Assembly: GCA_016285885.1 (NCBI GenBank) | Contig: JAEERP010000003.1 | Span: 191,510 to 255,509, forward strand | Direction of reading: 5' to 3' | DNA from: Paludibacteraceae bacterium | Lineage (GTDB): Bacteria > Bacteroidota > Bacteroidia > Bacteroidales > Paludibacteraceae | Length of the DNA: 64,000 bases | Shown here: piece after piece, positions 53,648-63,696 of the stretch | Layout: each line of letters begins with the position of its first letter | Position numbering within the stretch: position 1 is the first letter of the stretch | Made by a program: the position numbers and the translations under genes | Notes under the pieces: generated by a model | What the model was told of the DNA's origin: nothing | The model's input: only the letters and a program-made list of their open reading frames with translations | The model's database searches: none

Positions 53648-53837
53648 AAGCCTTATTCGCAAGTTTTAATATATTTATAGCAAAGGATATATCCGAACAA
53701 AATGTGCTGCTCATTCTCCCCACGTAACACTTTCCCTAATCCCTTATCTTTTGCAAAATTAGTAAAAGTTCATTGAAATGTTGTGTGCGGCAAAAAAAAT
53801 AAATTCACCTCACATCAGCCACACACAAATACCCAAT

Positions 53838-53868
53838 AAAAAGAGGCATGCACAATATGCATGCCCCA
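53838..53868 (-). terminator. Terminator of the giant repeat-protein gene
   Basis: On the minus strand GGGGCATGCATATTGTGCATGCC and then TCTTTTT form a stem-loop with a T-rich tail, about 40 bp after the stop codon. Confidence 0.8.
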
Positions 53869-53869
53869 A

Positions 53870-53899
53870 TTGACTACGTCGAACTAACGTTTCATAATT
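53870..53899 (+). repeat. Intergenic element, copy 11
   Basis: A copy of the 30-bp TTGACTACGTCGAACTAACG element, between the terminator and the stop codon of the giant gene. Confidence 0.85.
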
Positions 53900-53907
53900 C
53901 ACAATTC

Positions 53908-56900
53908 TCACAGCACCACCTTCACCACCTTCTTTCCCGTCTTAACAAGGTAGGCACCATCGGCAGGCATGACGAAACGAACGGTCTCATGCTCCGTGCC
54001 CTGTGCGCCACGCAACAGTTTGCCGTTGAGGTCATAGACCTCGATGCGGCCCTCAGCGCCACGCACGAGGATGGTGCGGTCCTCGGTCCAGACAACGCAA
54101 GAAGAGGAGACGATGTACTCCGTCCCAGTCTCTTCCTCACCACCTACAAATTGCACTCTCCAATCCACAGGAATCCTGCTTTCGCCATATTCCTCCGACA
54201 ATCCCTTCGGGCAGATGAAGGTACCGGTAGGAGCGACATTGGAAACCCATTCTTCCGTTCCCTTCCATTCGGTAAAGCCCACCTCGATTTGGGAAAGGCT
54301 CGCGCAACCAGAGAACATACTACTATAGCAATCTTCCGCCAACTGGGTGGCAGGAAGCACGGGTGCTTGCGTCAGACCGGTGCAACCAGAGAACATACCA
54401 GCGTAGCATCCTTCACCCAGCTCCGTGGCTGGCAATTCAGGGGCCTGCGTCAGAGCGGTGCAATCATAGAATAGTCTATAGAAGCATTCCTGTGGTACGC
54501 TCTTGCTCTTCCCTTTCCCATCCAATAGGCTCATCACGCTACCGCTGGCGGCGATGGAACCGCTCATCACAAACGTGTAATAGTCATCCATCGAACTGAA
54601 AGTCCAAGAATTGTAGCCCTTCAGGATTGCCTTGTCGCCTTTCTTAGGCAAGACGACAGTGGTCGATTCCGATGGACTGAGTCGCTGCCATGTTCCACCA
54701 TTGTCCAAAGAGAACTGAACATCTATGAGATCCCAGAAGGAACTGCCACTTTGATCCGATTGGAATCGGGCCAAAGAGAAGGTGCAACTATCCTCCTCGG
54801 CGGTGAAAGTGAGGTAGTTGGCATCCGGCACTTCCTCACCGATATATTTCACTTGCCATCCTTCTGGGATCCAACTTTCACCATACACCTCCCTCAATCT
54901 ATTAGGACGGATGAAGGTGCCGGTAGGGGCGACACTGGAAACCCACTTGTCAGTTTCCTTCCATTCGGTAAAGCCCACCTTGATATAGGAAAGGTTCGAA
55001 CAACCAGAGAACATATAATCATAGCATTTCTCCGCCAACTGGGTGGCAGGAAGTAGTGGCGCTTGGGTCAGGCCCGTACAACCAGAGAACATGGCAGTAT
55101 AGCATCTCTCCACCATTTGGGTGGCAGGTAACTCTGGCGCCTGCGTCAGACTAGTGCAACCATAGAACATACCCATGTAGCATCCCTTCGCCAATTGAGT
55201 GGCAGGAAGTACTGGCGCTTGGGTCAGGCTCGTGCAGCCATAGAACATATTCTCGTAGCAATAATCCGACATTTGAGTGGCAGGCAACACTGGCGCTTGC
55301 GTCAGACTAGTGCACAAGGCGAACATACCCATGTAGCATTCCTTCGCCAACTGAGTGGCAGGAAGTACCGGCGCTTGAGTCAGGCTAGTGCAACCAGAGA
55401 ACATATTCTCGTAGCACGAACTCTGCAGTTCCGTAGCAGGCAGTGCTGGCGCTTGCGTCAGACTGGTACATTCAGCGAACATATTGGAGTAACATGAACT
55501 AATTGCAACCGTGGCTGGAAGTGCTGGTGCCTGGGTCAGACGGGTGCAACCAGAGAACATGCCAGCGTAGCATCCCACACCTAGTTCCGTGGATGGCAAC
55601 TCAGGAGCCTGCGTCAGAGCGGTGCAACCATAGAATAGACTATAGAAACAGCCTTGTGGTACACTCTCGCTCTCCCTTGTTTCACCCAATAAGCTCATCA
55701 CACTTCCGCTCGCGGCGATGGAACCAGTCATCACAAACGTGTAATAGTCATCCATGGAACTGAATGAGCTAGGATTGGAGCCCCTCAGCAATGCCTTGTC
55801 GCCTTTCTTAGGCAAAACGACAGTGGTCGCAAGCGAAGGAGTAAGTTGCTGCCATGTTCTACCATTGTCCAAAGAGTACTGAACATCTACGTCATCCCCG
55901 ATGTGGTCGTCGCTGAGATCCGAGTTGAATCGGGCCAAAGAGAAGGTGGAACCATCCTCCTCGGCGGTGAAGGTGAGGTAGTTGGCATTCTGCAACTCCT
56001 CCTCGATGTCCTCGATATACTTCACCTCCCAGCCCTCAGGGATCCTGCTTGGATCATATTCCTTGGACAAACTCTTCGGGCAGAAGAAGATGCCGGTAGG
56101 GGCGACATTGGAAACCCACTCTTCCGTTCCCTTCCATTCAGTAAAGTCCACCTCGATTTGGGAAAGGTTCGAGCAACCAGAGAACATATATCTGTAGCAA
56201 TCTTCCTCCAACTGGGTGGCAGGAAGTACTGGTGCCTGCGTCAGACCGGTGCAATCTTCGAACATGTCCGAGTAGCAATATCTCGCCAATTGGGTGGCAG
56301 GAAGTGCCGGCGCTTGCGTCAGACTGGTGCAACCATCGAACATGCCCTCGTAGCAAGCTTCCTCCATTTTGGTAGCAGGCAACGCTGGAGCCTCCTTCAG
56401 GCTGGCGCAATCAACAAACATAGCCTCGTAGCAAGCTTCCGCCAGTGTATCGGCCGGCAACTCAGGAGCTTTCTCCAAGCTGGTGCAGCCATAGAACATT
56501 GAGGCGTAGCACATAAGCTGCAGTTTCGTGGCTGGAAGTGCCGGTGCTTGCTTCAGGCTGGTACAGCCAGCGAACATATCGAAGTAACATTCGCCTGGCG
56601 CTACCATGGCTGGGAGTGCCGGTGCTTGGGTCAGACGGTTGCAATCACGGAACATGCTAGTGTAGCATCCTAGATCCAGCTCCGTAGCTGGCAATTCAGG
56701 GGCCTGCGTCAGAGCGGTGCAACCTTCGAATAGTTTAAAGAAGCAACTTTGTGGTACGCTCTTGCGCTCCCCCTTCATATCCAATAGGCTCATCACACTT
56801 CCGCTGGCGGCGATGGAACCAGTCATCATAAACGTGTAATAGTCATAATCGAAGCTGAATCTCCTAGGATTGTCGCCCCTCAGCATTGCCTTATCACCTT

Positions 56901-59900
56901 TCCTTGGCAAGACGACAGGGTCCCCATACGAGGCGGTGAGTCGCTTCCATGTCCTACCATTGTCCACAGAATACTGAACATCTGCGGCATCCTCATACAA
57001 CTGGTGGCCAGTGAGATCAAATAAGTATCGGGACAAAGAGAAGGTGGAACTATCCTCCTCGGCGGTGAAGGTGAGGTAGTTGGCATTCTGCAACTCCTCC
57101 TCGATGTCTTCAATATACCTCACATCCCAACCCTCAGGTATCCTGCTTAGACCATATTCCTCGGCCAAGCTCTTCGAGCAGAAGAAGGTGCCGGTAGGGG
57201 CAACATTATATACCCAATACTTGGTTCCGGTCTCATCCCATTCGGTGAAATTCACCTCGATTTGGGAGAGTTTCGTGCAATAATAAAAGATATCGTCATA
57301 ACACTTATCTGCCAACTGGGAGGCAGGAAGAACTGGCGCTTGCGTCAGATTGGTGCATCTAGAGAACATAGATTCATAACAGCTTTCCGCCAGTTGGATG
57401 GCAGGCAATGCTGGCGCTTGCGTCAGATTGGTGCATCCATAGAACATAGATTCATAACAACCTTCCGCCAGTTGGGTGGCAGGAAGAACCGGCGCTTGCG
57501 TCAGGCCAGTGCATCCATAGAACATAGATTCATAACAGCCTGCCGCCAGTTGGGTGGCAGGAAGAACCGGCGCTTGCGTCAGGCCAGTGCATCCATAGAA
57601 CATACGCCTATAACAGTTTTCCGCCAATTGGGTGGCAGGAAGAACCGGTGCTTGCGTCAGGCTGGTGCATCCATCGAACATAAATGAATAACAGTCTGCC
57701 GCCAGTTGGGTGGCAGGAAGAACCGGCGCTTGCGTCAGGCCAGTGCATCCATAGAACATAGATGAGTAACAGCTTTCAGCCAGTTGGGTGGCAGGCAATG
57801 CTGGCGCTTCTGTCAGGCTGGTGCATTTATAGAACATATCCATATAACAATCTTTCTCCAGTTGGGTGGCAGGAAGCGCAGAGGCTTGTGTCAGTCCAGT
57901 GCATTCATTGAACATATTATAGTAGCAGCTTGGAGCTAACTCCACAGCAGGCAAAGCCGGTGCCTGGGTCAAGCTTTCGCATAACTGGAACATATGATCG
58001 TAGCAGTTCGGAGCTAAGTCCATGGCCGGCAATATCGGTGCCTCCGCCAGGCTGCTGCATCCATAGAACATGCGTTCGTAGCAGTTCGGATCCAACTCTG
58101 CGGCGGGCAGTTCCGGAGCTTGGGTCAGGCCAGTGCATCTCTCGAACATGTTTTTGTAGCAATATGGCGCCAAATCCGTGGCAGGCAGTGACGGCGCCTG
58201 GGTCAAGCCATCGCATCCAACGAACATACTCTCGTAGCAGTGTGATGCCAACTGGGTGGCAGGCAGTTCAGGGGCCTGCGTCAGCTCATCACAAAATTCG
58301 AACAGCTTGTAGAAACAGTAATTCCCAGGTATCGTCTTGCTGACACCTACACCATCCAATAGACTCATCACGCTTCCACTGGCGGCGAGATGACCAGACA
58401 TCCGAAAATAGAAGTTGTATCCATCTTTCCGGGAGAAATCACTATTGACTCCCCTCAACATCACCTTATCGCCTTTCTTCTCCAAGGAAATAGTTTCTGA
58501 ACTAGATCTATCGTAGGTCAATTGTTCCCATGTTTGTCCATTATCCAAGGAGTATTGGATGTCTGGCCAAGAATTCGACAGATTTTTATTATAAAAATCC
58601 ATGACATACCGGCCAAGGTAGATGTGAGATCTATCCTCCTCGGCGGTGAAGGTGAGGTAATTGGCTTTCGACTCTTTGACACTCACTCTCCATCCCTCAG
58701 GTATTCTGTCTATACCATATTCCTCAGCCAACTCTTTCGGGCAGATGAATGTACCCGTAGGAGCCACATTCCCGAGCCAACCTCCGGTCTCATTCCATTC
58801 GGTAAAATCCACCTCAACTTGGGAAAGATTAGCACATCCAAAGAACATCCTGAAGTAGCAATAATCTGCCAAGTTGATGGCGGGCAGCGACGGTGCCTCC
58901 TTCAGGCTGGTGCATCCTTCGAACATTCCTTGATAGCATGCCATACCGAGTTCCGTGGCAGGCAATGCCGGCGCTTGGGACAAGCTGGTACAACCAGAGA
59001 ACATCCTTTCGTAACACCCGTATGCCGTTTTCGTGGCAGGCAGTTCAGGGGCCTTCGTCAGAGCGGTGCATCCGGCGAACATCTCTTTGTAACAATCCGT
59101 ATTCAGTTCCGTGGCAGGCAGTTCAGGCGCCTGCGTCAGAGCGGTGCAACCATAGAATAGCCTGTAAAAGCAGAAAATAGGTATTGACTTACGGCTTCCC
59201 ACCTCATCCAATAAGCTCATCACACTTCCGCTGGCAGCGATGGAACCGGTCATCCTAAAGCTATAATAATCAATATCATTGTTAAAGGCTAGCGGATTAA
59301 AGTTTCTCAGCATTGCCTTGTCGCCTTTCTTTGCCAAAACGACAGTGGTCGAAGTGGTGAGTCGCTTCCACGTCTCCCCATTGTCCAAAGAGTACTCTAA
59401 AGTTTTTTCTATTCCAGGTTCATTGTTGAAATCCAAATAGTGCCGATCCCAGGAGAAAGTGGAACCATCCTCCTCGGCGGTGAAGGTGAGGTAATTGGTC
59501 TTCGCCACCACTTCCTCGCCGTCAACGATATACTTCGCCACCCAACCATCCGGTATTCTGCTTGGGCCATATTCCAAAGCGAGTTCCTTCGGGCAGATGA
59601 ATGTACCGTAAGGAGAGACTTTACGAACCCAGTTCAGGTGATATTTCTTCTTCCACTCGGTAAAGCTAACCTTGATCAGAGTAAGGAGCCCACAATTTTC
59701 GAACATCCGGAAATAGCACTCGCCATCCAAATACGTGGCTGGCAACGCTGGCGCCTCCCGCAAAGAATGGCAGTCAGAGAACATACCCTCATAGCACTTC
59801 CCTTTTAGTTCCGTGGCAGGGAGTTCAGGACCCTTCTTCAGACTAGTACATCCTTTGAACATCTCCATGTAGCACGACTCTTCCAGTTCCTTCGCAGGTA

Positions 59901-62900
59901 GACCCAATACCTCCACCAAACCGGTACAACCAGAGAACATTTCAGCGTAGCACGATTTTGCCAATTTCGTTGCGGGCAGTACCGGAACCTTCGTTAAACT
60001 GGTACACTCTTGGAACATGCTATTATAACACCCTTCAGCTAAGTTCGTGGCAGGCAGTGCCGGCATTTCCTTCAAGCTAGTGCAACTATCGAACATTACA
60101 TAGTAGCAATATCTTGCCAACTGAGTGGCAGGGAGTTCGGGAGCCTTCGTCAAGCCGGTGCATTTGCTGAACATTCCAGCGTAGCATTCTTCCGTCAACT
60201 GCGTAGCGGGCAGTGCAGGAGCTTCCGTCAGACTGGTGCAACCTTCGAACATCCAGGAGTAGCAATAATCTGCCAACTGAGTGGCAGGCAGCTCCGGAGC
60301 CTTCGCCAGCTTGGTGCAACCCTCGAACATTCCCAAGTAGCAATAATCTGCCAACTGAGTGGCGGGCAGTGCCGGAGCCTGTGTCAGCCCGGTGCATCCA
60401 TAGAACATCTGCTCGTAGCAATCACTCGCCACCTGAGTGGCGGGCAGTGCCGGAGCTTTCGTCAGCCCAGTGCATCCAAAGAACATCCTATAGTAGCAAT
60501 AGTATTCTATCTTAGTGGCAGGAAGTTCTGGGGCCTCCGTCAAACTGGTGCAACCTTCGAACATCCTGGAGTAGCACTCACCCTTTGCCACCGTGGCGGG
60601 TAACTTAGGGGCCTTCTTCAGTCGAGTACAACTGGAGAACATTCCCGCATAGCATGCCTCAGCTAATTCCGTGGCGGGGAGCTCAGGAGCTTGCGTCAGA
60701 CTAGGACAACCTGCGAACAGATTATAGAAGCAATAACTTCCTGGTATCACCTTAGTATCCCACGTGCCGTCCACTAGACTCATCACGCTTCCGCTGGCGG
60801 CGATGGAGCCAGTCATCGCGAAGGTACTGTAGTTGTCTTCGTATAGAGAGAATCCGCCAGGATTATTTCCCCTCAACAATGCCTTGTCACCTTTTTTCTC
60901 CAATATGACACTCTTCTCCGTAAGTTCCTGCCATGTTTGTCCATCATCCAGGGAGTACTCTATGTTTGGTTGTCCCTCCGGAGTATAGTATTCGTAGCCA
61001 TAATCCGTGACGACCCAATAAATCGAGAAGGAGGAGTAGTCCTCTTCAGCGGTGAAGGTGAGGTAATTGGCTCTCCCTTCTTTACCGTCCACTTCCCAGC
61101 CTTCAGGTATCCTATCGGTGCCATATTCCACCGCCAACGCTTTTGGACAGACAAATTTGCCCTTAGAAGCGACACCCTCGACCCAATCTTTCGACTCTCC
61201 AGACCATTCCGTGAAGAGCACCCTGATTTCTCTCAGATCCTGACAACCGCTAAACATCCTGGTGTAACATGAATCAGCCGTCGTTGTGGCAAATATCTCC
61301 GGAGAACGCCACAATTTGCTTCCTTGAAACATTCCCATGTAGCACCCCTCCGCCAACTGCTTGGCAGGAAGTGGAGAGGATACTCTAACACCACTATTCT
61401 TAAACATCTCCGCATAACAATAAGGAGCCAACTCCTCAGTGGATAATTCAGGAGAATACACATAAGGACAATCGCTGAACATACCCATGTAGCACGAATC
61501 GGCCAACTTAGTGGCGACGGCTTGACCAGAGACGTTATACAGATAATCGCATCCAGAGAACATCTCCTTATAGCATCTAGGAGCCATCTCCGTGGCATGA
61601 AGGCCACGGACCACACTTACCTCGCGACAATTAGCGAACATACGTTCATAACAACCTCTGGCCAACTTCTTTGCGGGAAGGTCTGGGAGTGAATAATGTT
61701 CATAGTCATACTCTGATTCCTCGACCAAGGAGTTGCATCCCTCGAACATTTCCGCATAACAAAATGGAGCCAGTTTCCTGGATGGTAGATTAGGCGTGTT
61801 ACTCAGCTGTACGCAATACTTGAACATTCCTCTGTAACATCCCTCCGTCATCTGCTTGGCGGGAAGTAGATTGAAATCCACCACTGCCAACGAGAAACTG
61901 CCATAAAACATTTCCCTATAGCACTCCTTGGTCAATGTGGTAGCAGGTAGTTCAGGCGAATTGTCAAGAGCATTGCATTCCGCGAATAATCTATAGAAAC
62001 AGTAATCATTCGGGATCGTCTTGCTTCGTCCCGTACCATCGATCAGGCTCATCACACTTCCACTCGCCTTGAGGTATGATGAGTAACCATTGCTCATGAA
62101 GAAGTGCGTGTAGCTGTCGAGGCTCTTGGAAAATCCATTCGGGTTGTTACCCTTCAACATCGCATAATCCCCTACCTTCCTCAAAAAGACCGTGTCACCG
62201 GCGTTGAGAAGAGTCCACGTCGCTCCACTGTCCAAGGAGTACTGTACGTCCGGTGCATTCCCCCCCTCGTTGACAATGCCAAAAAAGTTTTTTTCGCCAT
62301 ATCTCGCGGTGAAGGTGAGGTAGTTGTCCTCCTCTTCCTCTACCGGGTCTTCCAACGTTCCGTAATATTCTACTGTCCAACCATCTGGTATGGCATCCGC
62401 ACCATAGATCTCTTCCAAGCCTCTCGGGCAGATGAATGTACCAGTAGGGGCAACGTTAACCATCCAGTTGTCAGGCCTCCACCACTCGGAGAAGTGCACC
62501 TTGATGCTGGAGAGGTTGACACAGCCGTTAAACATTCCATGGAATGACGAACGCACGCTCGTCGCCCATATTTCCGGCGCCTGCGTCAAGCTGGTGCAAC
62601 CAGAGAACATATCCCTGTAGCAATTATCAGCCAAACTATATGCGTGCAAATCAAACGCCTTCGTCAAACTGGTACATCCGGAAAACATCCCATTGTAACA
62701 ATTATCAGCCAAACTATATGAGTGCAAATCCGGCGTCTGCGTCAAACTGGTACAACCAGAGAACATATCCTTATAACAATTATTAGACATAGTGTATGCG
62801 GGCAAATCCGGCGCCTTCGTCAAACTGGTACATCCATGGAACATCCCACTGTAACAATCATCAGCCAAACTGTAGGCGGGCAATTCAGGCGCTTGCGTCA

Positions 62901-63291
62901 AACTGGAACAACCCGCAAATAACTCGATGAACGGACCTGAATAGCTATGCTCGCCCGTGCCATCCATCAGACTCGAAATGTTACCACTCGCGGCGATGGA
63001 TCCGGTCATGAAAAACCGAGAGCGTGCGTATTTGAAGGAAAAACCATTTGGATTATCCCCCTTCAGAAATGCCTTGTCACCCACATTCTCCAAGATGACC
63101 GTGTCTCCAACAACAAGTGCATGCCATGTCTGCCCTTCATCCAAAGAGTATTGGGCATCGATATTGTTGGTTTTCTCTGCAAATCCAAATGAGGACCTCT
63201 CCTCCTCCGCCGTAAAAGTGAGGTAATTCGCCGCAAAAAGAGAACAATACGAACCCAGCAGCATAAGAAGTAATACGATTTTTTTCTTCAT
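53908..63291 (-). CDS. Giant eight-module 26-residue repeat surface protein
   Basis: ATG 63291 (MKKKIVLLLMLLGSYCSLFAA) is preferred over 63405, which gives 38 unlikely residues; the product has about 3127 aa. There are eight modules, each with a head (NYLTFTAEED...YSLDDGQTW...KKGDKALLKGNNPxGF...GSIAASGSVMSL), a repeat array and a cap (APTGTFICPKxLAEEYG...RIPEGW). The arrays have about 5, 9, 13, 4, 13, 7, 8 and 2 repeats, total about 61, of the form GCTSLTQAPELPATQLAxxCYxxMFY. Modules 1 and 2 are the most divergent; modules 5 to 8 are close copies. The repeats resemble BspA/LRR_5 solenoids with two conserved Cys per repeat. The tail (CVVWTEDRTILVRG...IEVYDLNGKLLRG...) is T9SS-like. Probable role is adhesion or substrate binding at the cell surface; this is inference. 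Confidence 0.93.
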   Translation of the reverse strand: MKKKIVLLLMLLGSYCSLFAANYLTFTAEEERSSFGFAEKTNNIDAQYSLDEGQTWHALVVGDTVILENVGDKAFLKGDNPNGFSFKYARSRFFMTGSIAASGNISSLMDGTGEHSYSGPFIELFAGCSSLTQAPELPAYSLADDCYSGMFHGCTSLTKAPDLPAYTMSNNCYKDMFSGCTSLTQTPDLHSYSLADNCYNGMFSGCTSLTKAFDLHAYSLADNCYRDMFSGCTSLTQAPEIWATSVRSSFHGMFNGCVNLSSIKVHFSEWWRPDNWMVNVAPTGTFICPRGLEEIYGADAIPDGWTVEYYGTLEDPVEEEEDNYLTFTARYGEKNFFGIVNEGGNAPDVQYSLDSGATWTLLNAGDTVFLRKVGDYAMLKGNNPNGFSKSLDSYTHFFMSNGYSSYLKASGSVMSLIDGTGRSKTIPNDYCFYRLFAECNALDNSPELPATTLTKECYREMFYGSFSLAVVDFNLLPAKQMTEGCYRGMFKYCVQLSNTPNLPSRKLAPFCYAEMFEGCNSLVEESEYDYEHYSLPDLPAKKLARGCYERMFANCREVSVVRGLHATEMAPRCYKEMFSGCDYLYNVSGQAVATKLADSCYMGMFSDCPYVYSPELSTEELAPYCYAEMFKNSGVRVSSPLPAKQLAEGCYMGMFQGSKLWRSPEIFATTTADSCYTRMFSGCQDLREIRVLFTEWSGESKDWVEGVASKGKFVCPKALAVEYGTDRIPEGWEVDGKEGRANYLTFTAEEDYSSFSIYWVVTDYGYEYYTPEGQPNIEYSLDDGQTWQELTEKSVILEKKGDKALLRGNNPGGFSLYEDNYSTFAMTGSIAASGSVMSLVDGTWDTKVIPGSYCFYNLFAGCPSLTQAPELPATELAEACYAGMFSSCTRLKKAPKLPATVAKGECYSRMFEGCTSLTEAPELPATKIEYYCYYRMFFGCTGLTKAPALPATQVASDCYEQMFYGCTGLTQAPALPATQLADYCYLGMFEGCTKLAKAPELPATQLADYCYSWMFEGCTSLTEAPALPATQLTEECYAGMFSKCTGLTKAPELPATQLARYCYYVMFDSCTSLKEMPALPATNLAEGCYNSMFQECTSLTKVPVLPATKLAKSCYAEMFSGCTGLVEVLGLPAKELEESCYMEMFKGCTSLKKGPELPATELKGKCYEGMFSDCHSLREAPALPATYLDGECYFRMFENCGLLTLIKVSFTEWKKKYHLNWVRKVSPYGTFICPKELALEYGPSRIPDGWVAKYIVDGEEVVAKTNYLTFTAEEDGSTFSWDRHYLDFNNEPGIEKTLEYSLDNGETWKRLTTSTTVVLAKKGDKAMLRNFNPLAFNNDIDYYSFRMTGSIAASGSVMSLLDEVGSRKSIPIFCFYRLFYGCTALTQAPELPATELNTDCYKEMFAGCTALTKAPELPATKTAYGCYERMFSGCTSLSQAPALPATELGMACYQGMFEGCTSLKEAPSLPAINLADYCYFRMFFGCANLSQVEVDFTEWNETGGWLGNVAPTGTFICPKELAEEYGIDRIPEGWRVSVKESKANYLTFTAEEDRSHIYLGRYVMDFYNKNLSNSWPDIQYSLDNGQTWEQLTYDRSSSETISLEKKGDKVMLRGVNSDFSRKDGYNFYFRMSGHLAASGSVMSLLDGVGVSKTIPGNYCFYKLFEFCDELTQAPELPATQLASHCYESMFVGCDGLTQAPSLPATDLAPYCYKNMFERCTGLTQAPELPAAELDPNCYERMFYGCSSLAEAPILPAMDLAPNCYDHMFQLCESLTQAPALPAVELAPSCYYNMFNECTGLTQASALPATQLEKDCYMDMFYKCTSLTEAPALPATQLAESCYSSMFYGCTGLTQAPVLPATQLAADCYSFMFDGCTSLTQAPVLPATQLAENCYRRMFYGCTGLTQAPVLPATQLAAGCYESMFYGCTGLTQAPVLPATQLAEGCYESMFYGCTNLTQAPALPAIQLAESCYESMFSRCTNLTQAPVLPASQLADKCYDDIFYYCTKLSQIEVNFTEWDETGTKYWVYNVAPTGTFFCSKSLAEEYGLSRIPEGWDVRYIEDIEEELQNANYLTFTAEEDSSTFSLSRYLFDLTGHQLYEDAADVQYSVDNGRTWKRLTASYGDPVVLPRKGDKAMLRGDNPRRFSFDYDYYTFMMTGSIAASGSVMSLLDMKGERKSVPQSCFFKLFEGCTALTQAPELPATELDLGCYTSMFRDCNRLTQAPALPAMVAPGECYFDMFAGCTSLKQAPALPATKLQLMCYASMFYGCTSLEKAPELPADTLAEACYEAMFVDCASLKEAPALPATKMEEACYEGMFDGCTSLTQAPALPATQLARYCYSDMFEDCTGLTQAPVLPATQLEEDCYRYMFSGCSNLSQIEVDFTEWKGTEEWVSNVAPTGIFFCPKSLSKEYDPSRIPEGWEVKYIEDIEEELQNANYLTFTAEEDGSTFSLARFNSDLSDDHIGDDVDVQYSLDNGRTWQQLTPSLATTVVLPKKGDKALLRGSNPSSFSSMDDYYTFVMTGSIAASGSVMSLLGETRESESVPQGCFYSLFYGCTALTQAPELPSTELGVGCYAGMFSGCTRLTQAPALPATVAISSCYSNMFAECTSLTQAPALPATELQSSCYENMFSGCTSLTQAPVLPATQLAKECYMGMFALCTSLTQAPVLPATQMSDYCYENMFYGCTSLTQAPVLPATQLAKGCYMGMFYGCTSLTQAPELPATQMVERCYTAMFSGCTGLTQAPLLPATQLAEKCYDYMFSGCSNLSYIKVGFTEWKETDKWVSSVAPTGTFIRPNRLREVYGESWIPEGWQVKYIGEEVPDANYLTFTAEEDSCTFSLARFQSDQSGSSFWDLIDVQFSLDNGGTWQRLSPSESTTVVLPKKGDKAILKGYNSWTFSSMDDYYTFVMSGSIAASGSVMSLLDGKGKSKSVPQECFYRLFYDCTALTQAPELPATELGEGCYAGMFSGCTGLTQAPVLPATQLAEDCYSSMFSGCASLSQIEVGFTEWKGTEEWVSNVAPTGTFICPKGLSEEYGESRIPVDWRVQFVGGEEETGTEYIVSSSCVVWTEDRTILVRGAEGRIEVYDLNGKLLRGAQGTEHETVRFVMPADGAYLVKTGKKVVKVVL
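57300..57860. repeat. Near-identical 78-bp tandem repeats in module 5 of the giant gene
   Basis: Consecutive 78-bp units share long identical stretches, for example the word AAGAACCGGCGC at 57484 and 57562, exactly 78 bp apart, with identical ends (CATCCATAGAACATAG). The protein repeats here differ at only a few positions, so they are a recent tandem amplification. Confidence 0.9.
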
Positions 63292-63688
63292 ATACCTGTT
63301 TATGTTTAATTTATAGCAAAATAATTCACATCTGTAGTGTAATAATCTATACGACAGAACCATACATCCTTGCCGAAAGAAAACATTTCCCGGCTCAGAC
63401 CACATAAGATTTGACTTATATTAGATTTGACGTTACACAAAAATCACGCAAAAGTATAAAAATTATTGATTTGCAAAGGGATTTGTCGAAAAAAATTACT
63501 AATATGCGTAATAATGTCAGATTTCAGAGATGTACGTATTAATCGATTGATTATTAGATAAATAAAAATTAACCAAGGAAAAGCGAAGGGGCAATTCCTG
63601 CCCTCCTCGCCTCTTTTAGCTTTGTCGTCCCTTATTGTGTCCAGTCTACAAAACGTGAATTCAAAATTGACTACGTCGAACTAACGTT
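63292..63688. other. 397-bp intergenic region upstream of the giant gene
   Basis: No gene. On the minus strand TACTTTTG (63449-63456) is a good -7 element with a TTTG 17 bp upstream of it (63474-63477), which would give a leader of about 150 nt. A short direct repeat (TTAGATTTGAC/TAAGATTTGAC) lies at 63405-63431. A copy of the 30-bp element (63667-63696) overlaps the end of the next gene. Confidence 0.55.
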
Positions 63689-63696
63689 TCAAAATT
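63667..63696 (+). repeat. Intergenic element, copy 12
   Basis: A copy of the TTGACTACGTCGAACTAACG element followed by TTCATAA tandem repeats. It overlaps the stop codon of the truncated gene at the window end. Confidence 0.85.

Noticed and set aside
57300-57860. Regular direct repeats that might suggest a CRISPR array
   Set aside because: The period is 78 bp within an open reading frame, variable parts are coding, there are no unique spacers and no cas genes.
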